Source: Flavobacteriaceae bacterium
Lineage (GTDB): Bacteria; Bacteroidota; Bacteroidia; Flavobacteriales; Flavobacteriaceae
Length of the DNA: 27,033 bases
NCBI GenBank assembly: GCA_018608735.1
Contig: JABAYZ010000023.1
Coordinates: 1 to 27,033, forward strand
Reading direction: 5' to 3'
A program made the translations under genes and the position numbers. Positions 7,135 through 14,568 of the stretch are shown here, piece after piece. Positions within the stretch are counted from its first letter, which is position 1. Each line of letters starts with the position of its first letter. A model generated the notes under the pieces. It was not told the origin of the DNA, ran no database searches, and saw nothing but the letters and a program-made list of their open reading frames with translations.

Positions 7135-8394
7135 ATGGAGCAATTCAATAAATCAGAAAGTACCTATTTCTATGTCATTGGTCTCAGCTATAAAAAAGCA
7201 GATGCCAAGATGCGTGGAGAATTTAGTTTAGACCATAACGCTAAAACAAATTTGATGGTACAAGCCAAAGCTAGCGGCATTGAAAGTTTGGTGGCGACTT
7301 CTACCTGTAATCGAACAGAAATATACGGGTTTGCAAGACATCCTTTTGAGCTTATTAAATTGCTTTGCGATAATACTCAGGGGACTGTAGAAGATTTTCA
7401 AACGGTAGCTTATGTGTATAAAAATAGTGATGCTATTCAACACATGTTTAAAGTAGGTGCTGGATTGGATAGTCAAATTTTGGGGGATTTTGAAATTATT
7501 AGTCAGCTAAAACTAAGTGCTAAAATTTCTAAAAAACACCAATTACTAAATGCATACTTAGAACGTTTAATCAATTCTGTCATTCAAGCCAGCAAACGTA
7601 TAAAAACTGAAACAGAATTATCTTCAGGGGCTACATCAGTATCTTTTGCTTCTGTACATTATATCAAGAAAACAGTAGATGCGATTTCGACAAAAAATAT
7701 TTTACTTTTTGGCACTGGGAAAATTGGGCGTAACACTTGTGAGAATCTCATAAAACATACCAAAAACGAACACATTACCCTCATTAACCGCACACGAGAT
7801 AAAGCGGATAAAATTGCTGGTAAATTTAAACTCCTCGTTAAAGATTACAGTCAATTACAAGAAGAAATTGGTAATGCCGACATTTTAATCGTTGCTACAG
7901 GAGCACAAAACCCAACGATCGATAAACACCTTATTCAAAATAAAAAACCATTACTGATTCTCGATTTATCTATTCCAAAAAATGTAGATGAGAACGTAAA
8001 GGAATTGCCACAAGTCACCTTAGTGCATTTGGATCATTTATCTCAAATGACCGATGAAACTTTAGAAAACAGAAAACAATTTATCCCTGTTGCCGAAAGT
8101 ATCATTACAGAAATAAAAGCAGAGTTTGAAGCATGGATCGACAATCGAAAATTTGCACCGACCATCAAAGCATTAAAAGAGAAGTTACAAGTTTTTGCGA
8201 CTTCTGAAGTTGATACGCAGCGAAAAAAAATAAACGAGTTTAATGAAGTTCAAGCGGAATTAATCAGTGCCAACTTAGTTCAAAAAATAACCAACCATTT
8301 TGCACACCATTTGAAAGACGACACAATTTCTAGAAATGAAAGTCTCGAACTCATAAAAAAGGTGTTTCAATTAGATTCTAAAAAACATGTCTAA
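7135..8394 (+). CDS. hemA: Glutamyl-tRNA reductase
   Basis: HemA reduces glutamyl-tRNA(Glu) with NADPH to glutamate-1-semialdehyde, the committed step of C5-pathway tetrapyrrole synthesis. The 419-residue product shows the substrate domain motif VATSTCNRTEIYG with nucleophile Cys58, then GAGLDSQILGDFEIISQLK (108-126), the NADP-binding GTGKIG (193-198) and a helical C-terminal dimerisation part (about 315-419). It is the first gene of the rightward heme train and ends inside the start of the next gene (8-bp overlap), so translation is likely coupled. As the rate-setting enzyme at the head of the operon and divergent from an AraC regulator, it is the natural control point. The partner HemL is not in the window. 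Confidence 0.97.
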   Translation: MEQFNKSESTYFYVIGLSYKKADAKMRGEFSLDHNAKTNLMVQAKASGIESLVATSTCNRTEIYGFARHPFELIKLLCDNTQGTVEDFQTVAYVYKNSDAIQHMFKVGAGLDSQILGDFEIISQLKLSAKISKKHQLLNAYLERLINSVIQASKRIKTETELSSGATSVSFASVHYIKKTVDAISTKNILLFGTGKIGRNTCENLIKHTKNEHITLINRTRDKADKIAGKFKLLVKDYSQLQEEIGNADILIVATGAQNPTIDKHLIQNKKPLLILDLSIPKNVDENVKELPQVTLVHLDHLSQMTDETLENRKQFIPVAESIITEIKAEFEAWIDNRKFAPTIKALKEKLQVFATSEVDTQRKKINEFNEVQAELISANLVQKITNHFAHHLKDDTISRNESLELIKKVFQLDSKKHV

Positions 8395-9961
8395 AATTAT
8401 TCGAATTGGTACCCGTGATAGCGCCCTTGCGCTTTGGCAGGCAAAAACCGTGCAATCTCAACTCCAACATTTAGGACATGAAACCGTGTTGATCCCTGTA
8501 AAATCTACAGGAGATTTGATCCTAAACAAACCCATTTACGAGCTCGGAATAACTGGTGTGTTTACCCGTACCTTAGATATCGCCCTGCTCAACGAAGAAA
8601 TTGATATTGCTGTACACTCCCTAAAAGACGTACCTACAGTGCTGCCAGATGGCATAATCCAGGCCGCTGTCTTGAAGCGCGGTAACATTAGAGATACTCT
8701 GGTATTTAAAACCAATGAAGAGTTCTTGGCTCAGAAAGACGCCGTAATTGCAACCGGAAGTTTACGACGAAAAGCGCAATGGCTCAACCGCTATCCTACA
8801 CATAGTATTGTGGGCTTAAGAGGAAACGTAAATACAAGACTCCAAAAATTAGAAAACAACGATTGGAATGGCGCCATTTTTGCGGCTGCCGGCTTAGGAC
8901 GACTGGAGCTAACCCCCGAAGATTCTGTAAATCTGGAATGGATGGTCCCTGCACCAGCACAAGGCGCTGTGATGATTGCAAGCCTGAAAACAAACACAGA
9001 AGCTATTGAAGCCTGTGCACCACTTAATCATGAAGAAACAGAAATATCAACAAAAATTGAACGCGAATTTCTTAATAAATTAGAAGGCGGTTGTAGTGCC
9101 CCTATTGGAGCACTGGCCTACATAAAAGATGAAGAAATTCATTTCCATGGTATCGTTTTGAGTTCCGATGGGACTAAAAAAATTGAAGCCAAACGAACTG
9201 CAAAATTAGGAGAGCATTATACGCTTGTCGACGACTGTGTCGAGTTTATTCTAAGTCGAGGTGGAAAAACGCTGATAGGCACCACAACAAAGGAAGAAAT
9301 TCCTACAACGATATTTTCGTCAAAACTACTAAGCCCAGGGCAAAAAGATTTATTTAACAACACGCTTAGGGTAGAAAGTTCAGATTTTATAAAAACGTCG
9401 GCAAATAGAATCAAACCCGTGCATTTAAAAGCAGCTCATAAAAATGTTGTCATTACAAGTAAAAATGGCGTTGATGCCATCTTAAATAATTGTGCAGTTG
9501 AAGATCTAAATTTTGAAACCATCTACTGTGTTGGAAGACGTACCAAACGCCTTATAGAACAAAAAATTGGCCCTGTCAAACATTCAGAAAAAAACGCCAA
9601 AGCATTAGCGAATTATCTGGTGGATTATATTGAAGGTTCCGAAGTTACCTACTTTTGTAGTGATATTCGGATGGATGATTTACCCTCTATTTTAGAAAAA
9701 AGCAATATTAATGTGCAAGAAATTGAAGCCTATAGCACCAAACTTGAAGCGCCTAAATTGGCAGATTCTATAGAAGGTGTTATGTTTTATAGTCCCTCTA
9801 CAATTCAAAGTTTTTTACAAAAAAATACCCCTAATTGTATTGCATATTGCATTGGTGAAAGCACTGCAAAAGAAGCAAAAAAACATTTCAAAGACGTGAG
9901 AGTGGCCAAAATTCCAACTGTGGAAAGTGTCATCGAACTCGTTAATCAAAATTATATTTAA
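8387..9961 (+). CDS. hemC: Fused hydroxymethylbilane synthase / uroporphyrinogen-III synthase
   Basis: A 524-residue two-enzyme fusion. Residues about 1-305 are HemC, which polymerises four porphobilinogens: IRIGTRDSALALWQAK, KSTGDLI, HSLKDVPT with catalytic Asp81, GSLRRKAQW, GLRGNVNTRL, and GGCSAPIGA with Cys236, the dipyrromethane attachment site. Residues about 345-524 match the weakly conserved HemD, which cyclises the product to uroporphyrinogen III: VVITSKNGVDAIL, YCVGRRTKRLIE, VMFYSPSTIQSFLQ and AYCIGESTAKEAKK. A stand-alone HemC is about 300-315 residues, so the extra 200 residues fit a full HemD, and no separate hemD is present here. The start overlaps hemA by 8 bp; hemE follows after 5 bp. 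Such fusions are known in Flavobacteriia. Confidence 0.93.
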   Translation: MSKIIRIGTRDSALALWQAKTVQSQLQHLGHETVLIPVKSTGDLILNKPIYELGITGVFTRTLDIALLNEEIDIAVHSLKDVPTVLPDGIIQAAVLKRGNIRDTLVFKTNEEFLAQKDAVIATGSLRRKAQWLNRYPTHSIVGLRGNVNTRLQKLENNDWNGAIFAAAGLGRLELTPEDSVNLEWMVPAPAQGAVMIASLKTNTEAIEACAPLNHEETEISTKIEREFLNKLEGGCSAPIGALAYIKDEEIHFHGIVLSSDGTKKIEAKRTAKLGEHYTLVDDCVEFILSRGGKTLIGTTTKEEIPTTIFSSKLLSPGQKDLFNNTLRVESSDFIKTSANRIKPVHLKAAHKNVVITSKNGVDAILNNCAVEDLNFETIYCVGRRTKRLIEQKIGPVKHSEKNAKALANYLVDYIEGSEVTYFCSDIRMDDLPSILEKSNINVQEIEAYSTKLEAPKLADSIEGVMFYSPSTIQSFLQKNTPNCIAYCIGESTAKEAKKHFKDVRVAKIPTVESVIELVNQNYI

Positions 9962-9966
9962 ACGTT

Positions 9967-10992
9967 ATGATCAAAAACGATTTATTTTTAAAAGCACTTA
10001 GAGGAGAAACTGTTGAACGTCCACCTGTTTGGATGATGCGCCAAGCGGGGCGTTATTTACCAGAATTTATAGCCATTCGAGAAAAATATGATTTTTTTAC
10101 ACGATGTCGTACTCCCGAGCTTGCCAGTGAAATAACCGTTCAACCCATCAGACGTTATGGAATGGATGCCGCTATTTTGTTTTGCGACATTTTGGTGATT
10201 CCACAAGCTATGAATATTGAGGTACAAATGAAGCCTAATTTTGGTCCGTATTTACCAAATCCTGTGCGTACCCAAAAAGACGTTGACAATGTTATTGTCC
10301 CAGATGTGACGGTAGAATTGGACTATGTCTATCAAGCCATTAAGGCCACAAAAGAATTATTAAATGACGATATTCCGTTGATTGGTTTTGCAGGCTCACC
10401 ATGGACGATTTTATGCTATTGTGTACAAGGCCAAGGCAGTAAAAACTTTGATAAAGCCAAAGAATTTTGTTTTACCAACCCAATGGCTGCGCATCAATTG
10501 TTACAAAAAATTACAGATACGACGATTGCTTATCTTAAGGAAAAAGTCAAAGCGGGTGTCAATGCCGTTCAACTATTTGATTCGTGGGGCGGCATGCTTT
10601 CACCTACGGATTATCAAGAATTTTCATGGCAGTATATCAATCAAATTATAGAAGCTTTAAAAGATGGTGCTCCTGTCATTGCTTTTGGTAAAGGCTGTTG
10701 GTTTGCTTTGGGTGAGATGGCAAAATCAAACGCTTCAGCCTTGGGAATTGACTGGACCTGTTCGGCTCGAAACGCACGGTATTTAACTGGAGGAAACATA
10801 ACACTTCAAGGAAATTTTGACCCGTCGCGTTTACTATCCCCACCTGCCGAAATTAAAAAGATGGTCCACCAAATGATTAATGAATTTGGGAAAGACAAAT
10901 ACATTGTGAATTTGGGACATGGAATTTTACCTAACATTCCTATTGATCATGCGAAAGCATTTATTGACGCTGTTAAAGAATATAAAAGCTAA
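9967..10992 (+). CDS. hemE: Uroporphyrinogen decarboxylase
   Basis: HemE removes four carboxyl groups from uroporphyrinogen III to give coproporphyrinogen III in the cytoplasm. The 341-residue protein has the signature RPPVWMMRQAGRYLPEF (18-34), with substrate-binding Arg25 and Arg29, and FCDILVIPQAM with Asp74, the catalytic aspartate equivalent. Further landmarks are GFAGSPWTILCY, QLFDSWGGMLSP and, near the end, NLGHGILPNIP. Length is normal for the family. It lies 5 bp after the HemC-HemD fusion and 3 bp before the GNAT gene, so it is inside the operon. Nothing unusual was seen. Confidence 0.97.
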   Translation: MIKNDLFLKALRGETVERPPVWMMRQAGRYLPEFIAIREKYDFFTRCRTPELASEITVQPIRRYGMDAAILFCDILVIPQAMNIEVQMKPNFGPYLPNPVRTQKDVDNVIVPDVTVELDYVYQAIKATKELLNDDIPLIGFAGSPWTILCYCVQGQGSKNFDKAKEFCFTNPMAAHQLLQKITDTTIAYLKEKVKAGVNAVQLFDSWGGMLSPTDYQEFSWQYINQIIEALKDGAPVIAFGKGCWFALGEMAKSNASALGIDWTCSARNARYLTGGNITLQGNFDPSRLLSPPAEIKKMVHQMINEFGKDKYIVNLGHGILPNIPIDHAKAFIDAVKEYKS

Positions 10993-10995
10993 AAT

Positions 10996-11547
10996 GTGAT
11001 TGCGAAATTCGACACATATTATATAGAAGCCATTCAAGAAAAAGATGCTTGGAATCTATGTAATTTTATGGTAGCGAATGAAGACCGCTTTAAACGCTAT
11101 CTTCCTAAAACCATAGCGCATACTTCGACCCCGGACCTATCAAAACAATTTTGTGAAAAGAAAGTAAAACAATTTAAGCGGGAAGAAGAGTTTCTATTTA
11201 CACTAAAAGAAAACCAAACAAACACCTTTGCTGGCTTGGTCTATCTAAAGGCTTTAGATTGGATTAAAAAACAAGGTGAGTTTGCCTATTGTATTGGCTA
11301 TCCATTTGAAGGAAAAGGAATCACAACAAACGCAATTAAAATTTTGTCTAAGTATGCCTTCGAAAACATAGGATTGGAAACATTGCAAATTATCGTTCAC
11401 TCGACGAATGTGTCAAGTACAAAAATTGCTCAAAATTGTAATTTCAGTTGGGTAAAAACTCTTAAAAAGGAGTTCACGCCTATAGGAGAAGAGCCATTAG
11501 ACATGGAATTATACGAATTATATCCTCAAATAAATCCCTTAAAATGA
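10996..11547 (+). CDS. GNAT family N-acetyltransferase (RimJ/RimL-like)
   Basis: A 183-residue acetyl-CoA-dependent N-acetyltransferase. The fold is recognised from the acetyl-CoA loop YPFEGKGITTNAIKIL (residues 102-117), from the preceding strand AYCIG, and from IVHSTNVSSTKIAQNCNF (133-150), the C-terminal signature seen in RimJ/RimL-like enzymes that acetylate protein N-termini. The start is GTG at 10996: an ATG two bases earlier is followed at once by TGA in its own frame and cannot be used. It begins 3 bp after hemE and overlaps hemF by 4 bp (ATGA), so it is embedded in the heme operon and probably translationally coupled. The acetyl acceptor is unknown; the position alone suggests a link with heme enzymes or intermediates. 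Confidence 0.85.
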   Translation: MIAKFDTYYIEAIQEKDAWNLCNFMVANEDRFKRYLPKTIAHTSTPDLSKQFCEKKVKQFKREEEFLFTLKENQTNTFAGLVYLKALDWIKKQGEFAYCIGYPFEGKGITTNAIKILSKYAFENIGLETLQIIVHSTNVSSTKIAQNCNFSWVKTLKKEFTPIGEEPLDMELYELYPQINPLK

Positions 11548-12449
11548 AAGATAAATTCTTTAAATACATCGAAAAATTACAAGACAGCATCACTTCAAAA
11601 CTTGAATTGATTGATGGGGCTGCAACGTTCCAAGAAGATATTTGGAAACGCCCAGAAGGCGGTGGCGGCCGAACACGTGTAATCGAAAATGGCGCCGTTT
11701 TTGAAAAAGGTGGTGTTAATATTTCCGGCGTTCACGGTAAATTACCAGCCTCTATGCAAGCCTATTTTAAGGTTGGCGATGTTGATTTTTTTGCCTGTGG
11801 ACTGAGTTTGGTCTTGCATCCAAAAAATCCGATGGCTCCCACAGTGCATGCCAATTGGCGGTATTTTGAAATGTATAACGAACAAGGTGATGTCATCGAT
11901 CAGTGGTTTGGTGGCGGGCAAGATTTGACGCCTTATTATCTGTTTGAAGACGATGCCATCCATTTTCATCAAACCTGTAAAAATGCTTGTGACAAGCACA
12001 ATCCCGATTTCTATCCCGCCTACAAAAAACGTTGTGACGACTATTTTCACAATAGCCATCGCAACGAAGCACGAGGCATTGGCGGTCTGTTTTTTGATTA
12101 TTGCAAGGCTACAGAAAACATGAGTATGGAACAGTGGTATGCGTTTGTGAGCGAAGTAGGCGATAGCTTTTTGGAAGCCTATGTTCCTATTTTAGAAAAA
12201 AGAATCCATTTGCCATATACCTCTGAAGAACGCAACTGGCAAGAAATTAGAAGAGGACGTTATGTAGAGTTTAATTTAGTGCATGATAAAGGCACTCTTT
12301 TTGGACTCAAAACAAATGGAAGAATTGAAAGTATTTTGATGAGTTTACCCCCCCATGTACAGTGGGTGTACGACCATCATCCAGAGCCAAACAGTAGAGA
12401 AGAACAATTAATACGGGTGTTAAAAACCCCAGTTGAATGGGTTTCTTAG
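11544..12449 (+). CDS. hemF: Oxygen-dependent coproporphyrinogen III oxidase
   Basis: HemF uses O2 to decarboxylate two propionates of coproporphyrinogen III, giving protoporphyrinogen IX. The 301-residue protein has RPEGGGGRTRVIENGAVFEK (36-55), GVNISGVHG, TVHANWRYFE, WFGGGQDLTPYY, ARGIGGLFFDY and, near the end, GRYVEFNLVHDKGTLFGLKT, all hallmarks of HemF rather than of the radical-SAM enzyme HemN. Its presence means this locus encodes the aerobic route; an oxygen-independent HemN may lie elsewhere. Its ATG overlaps the GNAT stop codon (ATGA). A 31-bp gap separates it from the following small gene. Confidence 0.97.
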   Translation: MKDKFFKYIEKLQDSITSKLELIDGAATFQEDIWKRPEGGGGRTRVIENGAVFEKGGVNISGVHGKLPASMQAYFKVGDVDFFACGLSLVLHPKNPMAPTVHANWRYFEMYNEQGDVIDQWFGGGQDLTPYYLFEDDAIHFHQTCKNACDKHNPDFYPAYKKRCDDYFHNSHRNEARGIGGLFFDYCKATENMSMEQWYAFVSEVGDSFLEAYVPILEKRIHLPYTSEERNWQEIRRGRYVEFNLVHDKGTLFGLKTNGRIESILMSLPPHVQWVYDHHPEPNSREEQLIRVLKTPVEWVS

Positions 12450-12480
12450 GTTTAAAACTTAAAGCAATACGTTAAAAGTT

Positions 12481-12762
12481 ATGGTAGATTATAAAAATTA
12501 CAAAGTATGGCAAAAGTCTCATGATCTTGTGATTGATATTTATCAGATAACATCAGCTTTTCCAAAGTCTGAGCAATTCAATCTTGTTTCACAAATTAAC
12601 CGCGCAAGCTTATCTGTCCCAACCAACATTGTTGAAGGTTGTGGCAGAGAAACTCAAAAGGAATTTATCTCTACAAAAGATTCTAAAGCACTTTTGAAAA
12701 AAATAGATGAGATTAAAAAAATGTTATTTTCATTAATCAAAACCATTAAAAAATCACTTTAA
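12481..12762 (+). CDS. Four-helix-bundle protein, internally shortened
   Basis: A 93-residue member of the small four-helix-bundle family first noticed in intervening sequences of 23S rRNA genes. Recognisable parts are YKVWQKSHDLVIDIYQIT (helix 1), FNLVSQINRASLSVPTNIVE with GCGRETQKEFI (helix 2), and KKIDEIKKMLFSLIKTIKK (last helix). Family members are usually about 115-125 residues. The third-helix stretch expected after EFI is missing, and the reading frame passes from EFI straight to STKDSKALL, which fits an in-frame loss of about 25-30 residues near base 12670. The gene stands between hemF and hemB in the same direction. No rRNA gene is near. Function is unknown, and the shortened fold may not be functional. 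Confidence 0.75.
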   Translation: MVDYKNYKVWQKSHDLVIDIYQITSAFPKSEQFNLVSQINRASLSVPTNIVEGCGRETQKEFISTKDSKALLKKIDEIKKMLFSLIKTIKKSL

Positions 12763-12792
12763 GCCATTAGCTTGAAGCTTAAAACTAATATT

Positions 12793-13782
12793 ATGTATCC
12801 AATTAAAAGAAATAGACGCTTACGGACCAATGCTTCCATCCGTAGTTTAGTAAGAGAAACGATCATTACACCAAGTGATTTTTTAGTGCCTTTATTTGTG
12901 GTAGAAGGCAAAGGAATCAAGTCTGAAATCCCCTCTATGCCCAACTATTTTAGATTTAGTTTGGATACCCTAGAAGCTGAAATAAAACTCCTTTGGAGCT
13001 TAGGGTTAAAGTCTGTATTGGTGTTTGTGAAAGTGGCGGACGCGCTTAAAGACAACAAAGGTACGGAGGCCTTAAATTCTAATGGCTTGATGCAACGCGC
13101 CGTAAAAACCATTAAAAATGTATGTCCAGAACTATTGGTCATGACCGATGTTGCGTTGGATCCCTACTCCATATATGGTCATGATGGAATTGTGGCTAAT
13201 GGAATTATCCAAAATGATGATACCGTTGAAATCTTGACTGGAATGAGTTTATCTCATATCGAAGCGGGTGCCAATTTTGTAGCCCCAAGTGATATGATGG
13301 ATGGTCGAATTTCAAGTATTCGTGAAGCCTTTGAGGATGATGGCTATGTTGATGCTGGAATTATGAGTTATAGCGCCAAATATGCCTCTTCATTTTATGG
13401 CCCTTTTAGAGATGCTTTGGACTCTGCTCCCGTAGATTCTAAGAACATTCCTAAAGATAAAAAAACCTATCAAATGGACTATGCTAATCGTTTTGAAGCG
13501 ATGAGAGAAACCGAAATGGATATCGATGAAGGCGCAGATATTGTAATGGTCAAGCCTGGGTTGGCATATTTAGACATTCTTAGAGAAATTAAAAACGAAT
13601 TTGATGTGCCTGTAGCGGCCTATCAAGTGAGTGGTGAATATGCTATGATTAAGGCCGCAAGCGAAAAAGGATGGCTCGATCATGACCAAGCAATACTAGA
13701 AACGACAATGGCATTCAAACGTGCTGGAGCCGATATTATTGCCAGTTATTTTGCCAAAGACATTGTAAAACTAATAGGGTAG
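12793..13782 (+). CDS. hemB: Delta-aminolevulinic acid dehydratase (porphobilinogen synthase)
   Basis: HemB condenses two 5-aminolevulinate molecules to porphobilinogen. The 329-residue product starting MYPIKRNRRLRTN has both Schiff-base lysines, Lys196 in YSAKYASSFYGPFRDA and Lys254 in MVKPGLAYLDI. APSDMMDGRI and AAYQVSGEYAMI are further signatures. At the metal site it has DVALDPYSIYGHDG (119-132), lacking the cysteines of zinc enzymes, so it belongs to the group that does not use the active-site zinc and is usually magnesium-stimulated. The ATG at 12793 is chosen because a TTG seven codons upstream gives only an unconserved extension. It closes the rightward heme operon, 30 bp after the four-helix gene. 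Confidence 0.97.
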   Translation: MYPIKRNRRLRTNASIRSLVRETIITPSDFLVPLFVVEGKGIKSEIPSMPNYFRFSLDTLEAEIKLLWSLGLKSVLVFVKVADALKDNKGTEALNSNGLMQRAVKTIKNVCPELLVMTDVALDPYSIYGHDGIVANGIIQNDDTVEILTGMSLSHIEAGANFVAPSDMMDGRISSIREAFEDDGYVDAGIMSYSAKYASSFYGPFRDALDSAPVDSKNIPKDKKTYQMDYANRFEAMRETEMDIDEGADIVMVKPGLAYLDILREIKNEFDVPVAAYQVSGEYAMIKAASEKGWLDHDQAILETTMAFKRAGADIIASYFAKDIVKLIG

Positions 13783-13816
13783 TACACCCTTGTATTTACT
13801 AAAAATTAGTTAATTA

Positions 13817-13849
13817 TTGTTTATAGTTTCGGGCGTTTTGTTAAGTTTG
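13817..13849 (+). promoter_or_regulatory. Bacteroidota-type promoter for the DM13 lipoprotein
   Basis: TTG at 13817-13819 and TAAGTTTG at 13842-13849 match the -33 TTG and -7 TAnnTTTG elements with a 22-bp spacer, within the 17-23 bp range described for Flavobacterium. The start codon follows 22 bp later. This separates the lipoprotein/beta-barrel pair from the heme operon. Confidence 0.65.
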
Positions 13850-13871
13850 CAACACCCAAAACTATTTATGT

Positions 13872-14558
13872 ATGAAAAAAGTAACCCTAATTTTGGCCTG
13901 TGCTTTACTGGTGTTTTCCTGTGTAAAAACAGACTTAGTCAACGATCGTGTTGATCCTAAACTTTTCATTTCAAATCCTTTGATATCATTAAAAGATGGA
14001 GAATCTCATCAATTTGAGGTGAACTATTTTAATTATGTAGGAAAAGAAATTGAAAACCCCAACGTTAGTTGGAGTAGTAATAATGAAGCCGTTTTAACCA
14101 TTACTGAAGATGGACTTGCAACAGGTGTAGATTTCGGGTCAGCATCTGTAACAGTAAACCTCATTACTGACGAAGAAAGACTGACAATTACCAACGATGA
14201 CCTTTTGGAAGTGTCAACATTTACAGCACTTGAGTCAGGAGGATTTGAAGGCACCATTGTCACTACAAGTTCCTACCAATTGGAAGGGAGTTACGTTTTG
14301 GAGGTACAAGATAATGATGTCCTTAGACTTTCTTTAGGAGATGACTATAAAGCCGATACCAGCCTGCCTGGACTTTATGTTTATTTGGGCAACAACCCAA
14401 CCTCCATTGCAAATGCCTATGAAATTTGTGCAGTTACTGTTTTTCAGGGTGCTCACTTTTACGACTTGCCTGAATCCATTGGGCTTTATGACTATAACTA
14501 CATATTATACTGGTGCAAACCCTTTGGTGTGAAAGTTGGTGAAGGTAAAATACAATAA
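13872..14558 (+). CDS. Lipoprotein with BIG2-like and DM13-like domains
   Basis: A 228-residue predicted lipoprotein. Residues 1-17 form a lipoprotein signal peptide ending VFSC, with Cys17 as the lipid attachment site. Residues about 30-97 look like a bacterial Ig-like (BIG2) domain: ISLKDGESHQFEV, VSWSSNNEAVLTITEDGLAT and GSASVTV. Residues about 122-228 resemble DM13: GSYVLEVQDNDVLRLSLGDD, LYVYLGNN and the closing ILYWCKPFGVKVGEGKI with Cys215; a second cysteine, Cys186, could be its partner. DM13 has been proposed to carry out redox or electron-transfer work at the cell surface, with no firm biochemistry. It has its own promoter and is followed 10 bp later by an outer-membrane barrel. Domain calls are by eye. 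Confidence 0.78.
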   Translation: MKKVTLILACALLVFSCVKTDLVNDRVDPKLFISNPLISLKDGESHQFEVNYFNYVGKEIENPNVSWSSNNEAVLTITEDGLATGVDFGSASVTVNLITDEERLTITNDDLLEVSTFTALESGGFEGTIVTTSSYQLEGSYVLEVQDNDVLRLSLGDDYKADTSLPGLYVYLGNNPTSIANAYEICAVTVFQGAHFYDLPESIGLYDYNYILYWCKPFGVKVGEGKIQ

Positions 14559-14568
14559 CCCCCTTACT

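Noticed and set aside
10382..10651. Open frame within hemE in another frame
   Set aside because: Same-strand shadow of a well conserved gene.
11742..12059. Open frame opposite hemF
   Set aside because: Fully antisense to hemF; composition follows from the opposite strand and there is no family resemblance.
12450..12792. Possible target-site repeats around the four-helix gene (TTAAAACT-like strings on both sides)
   Set aside because: The strings are short, A+T-rich and not true direct repeats, so they do not show an insertion.
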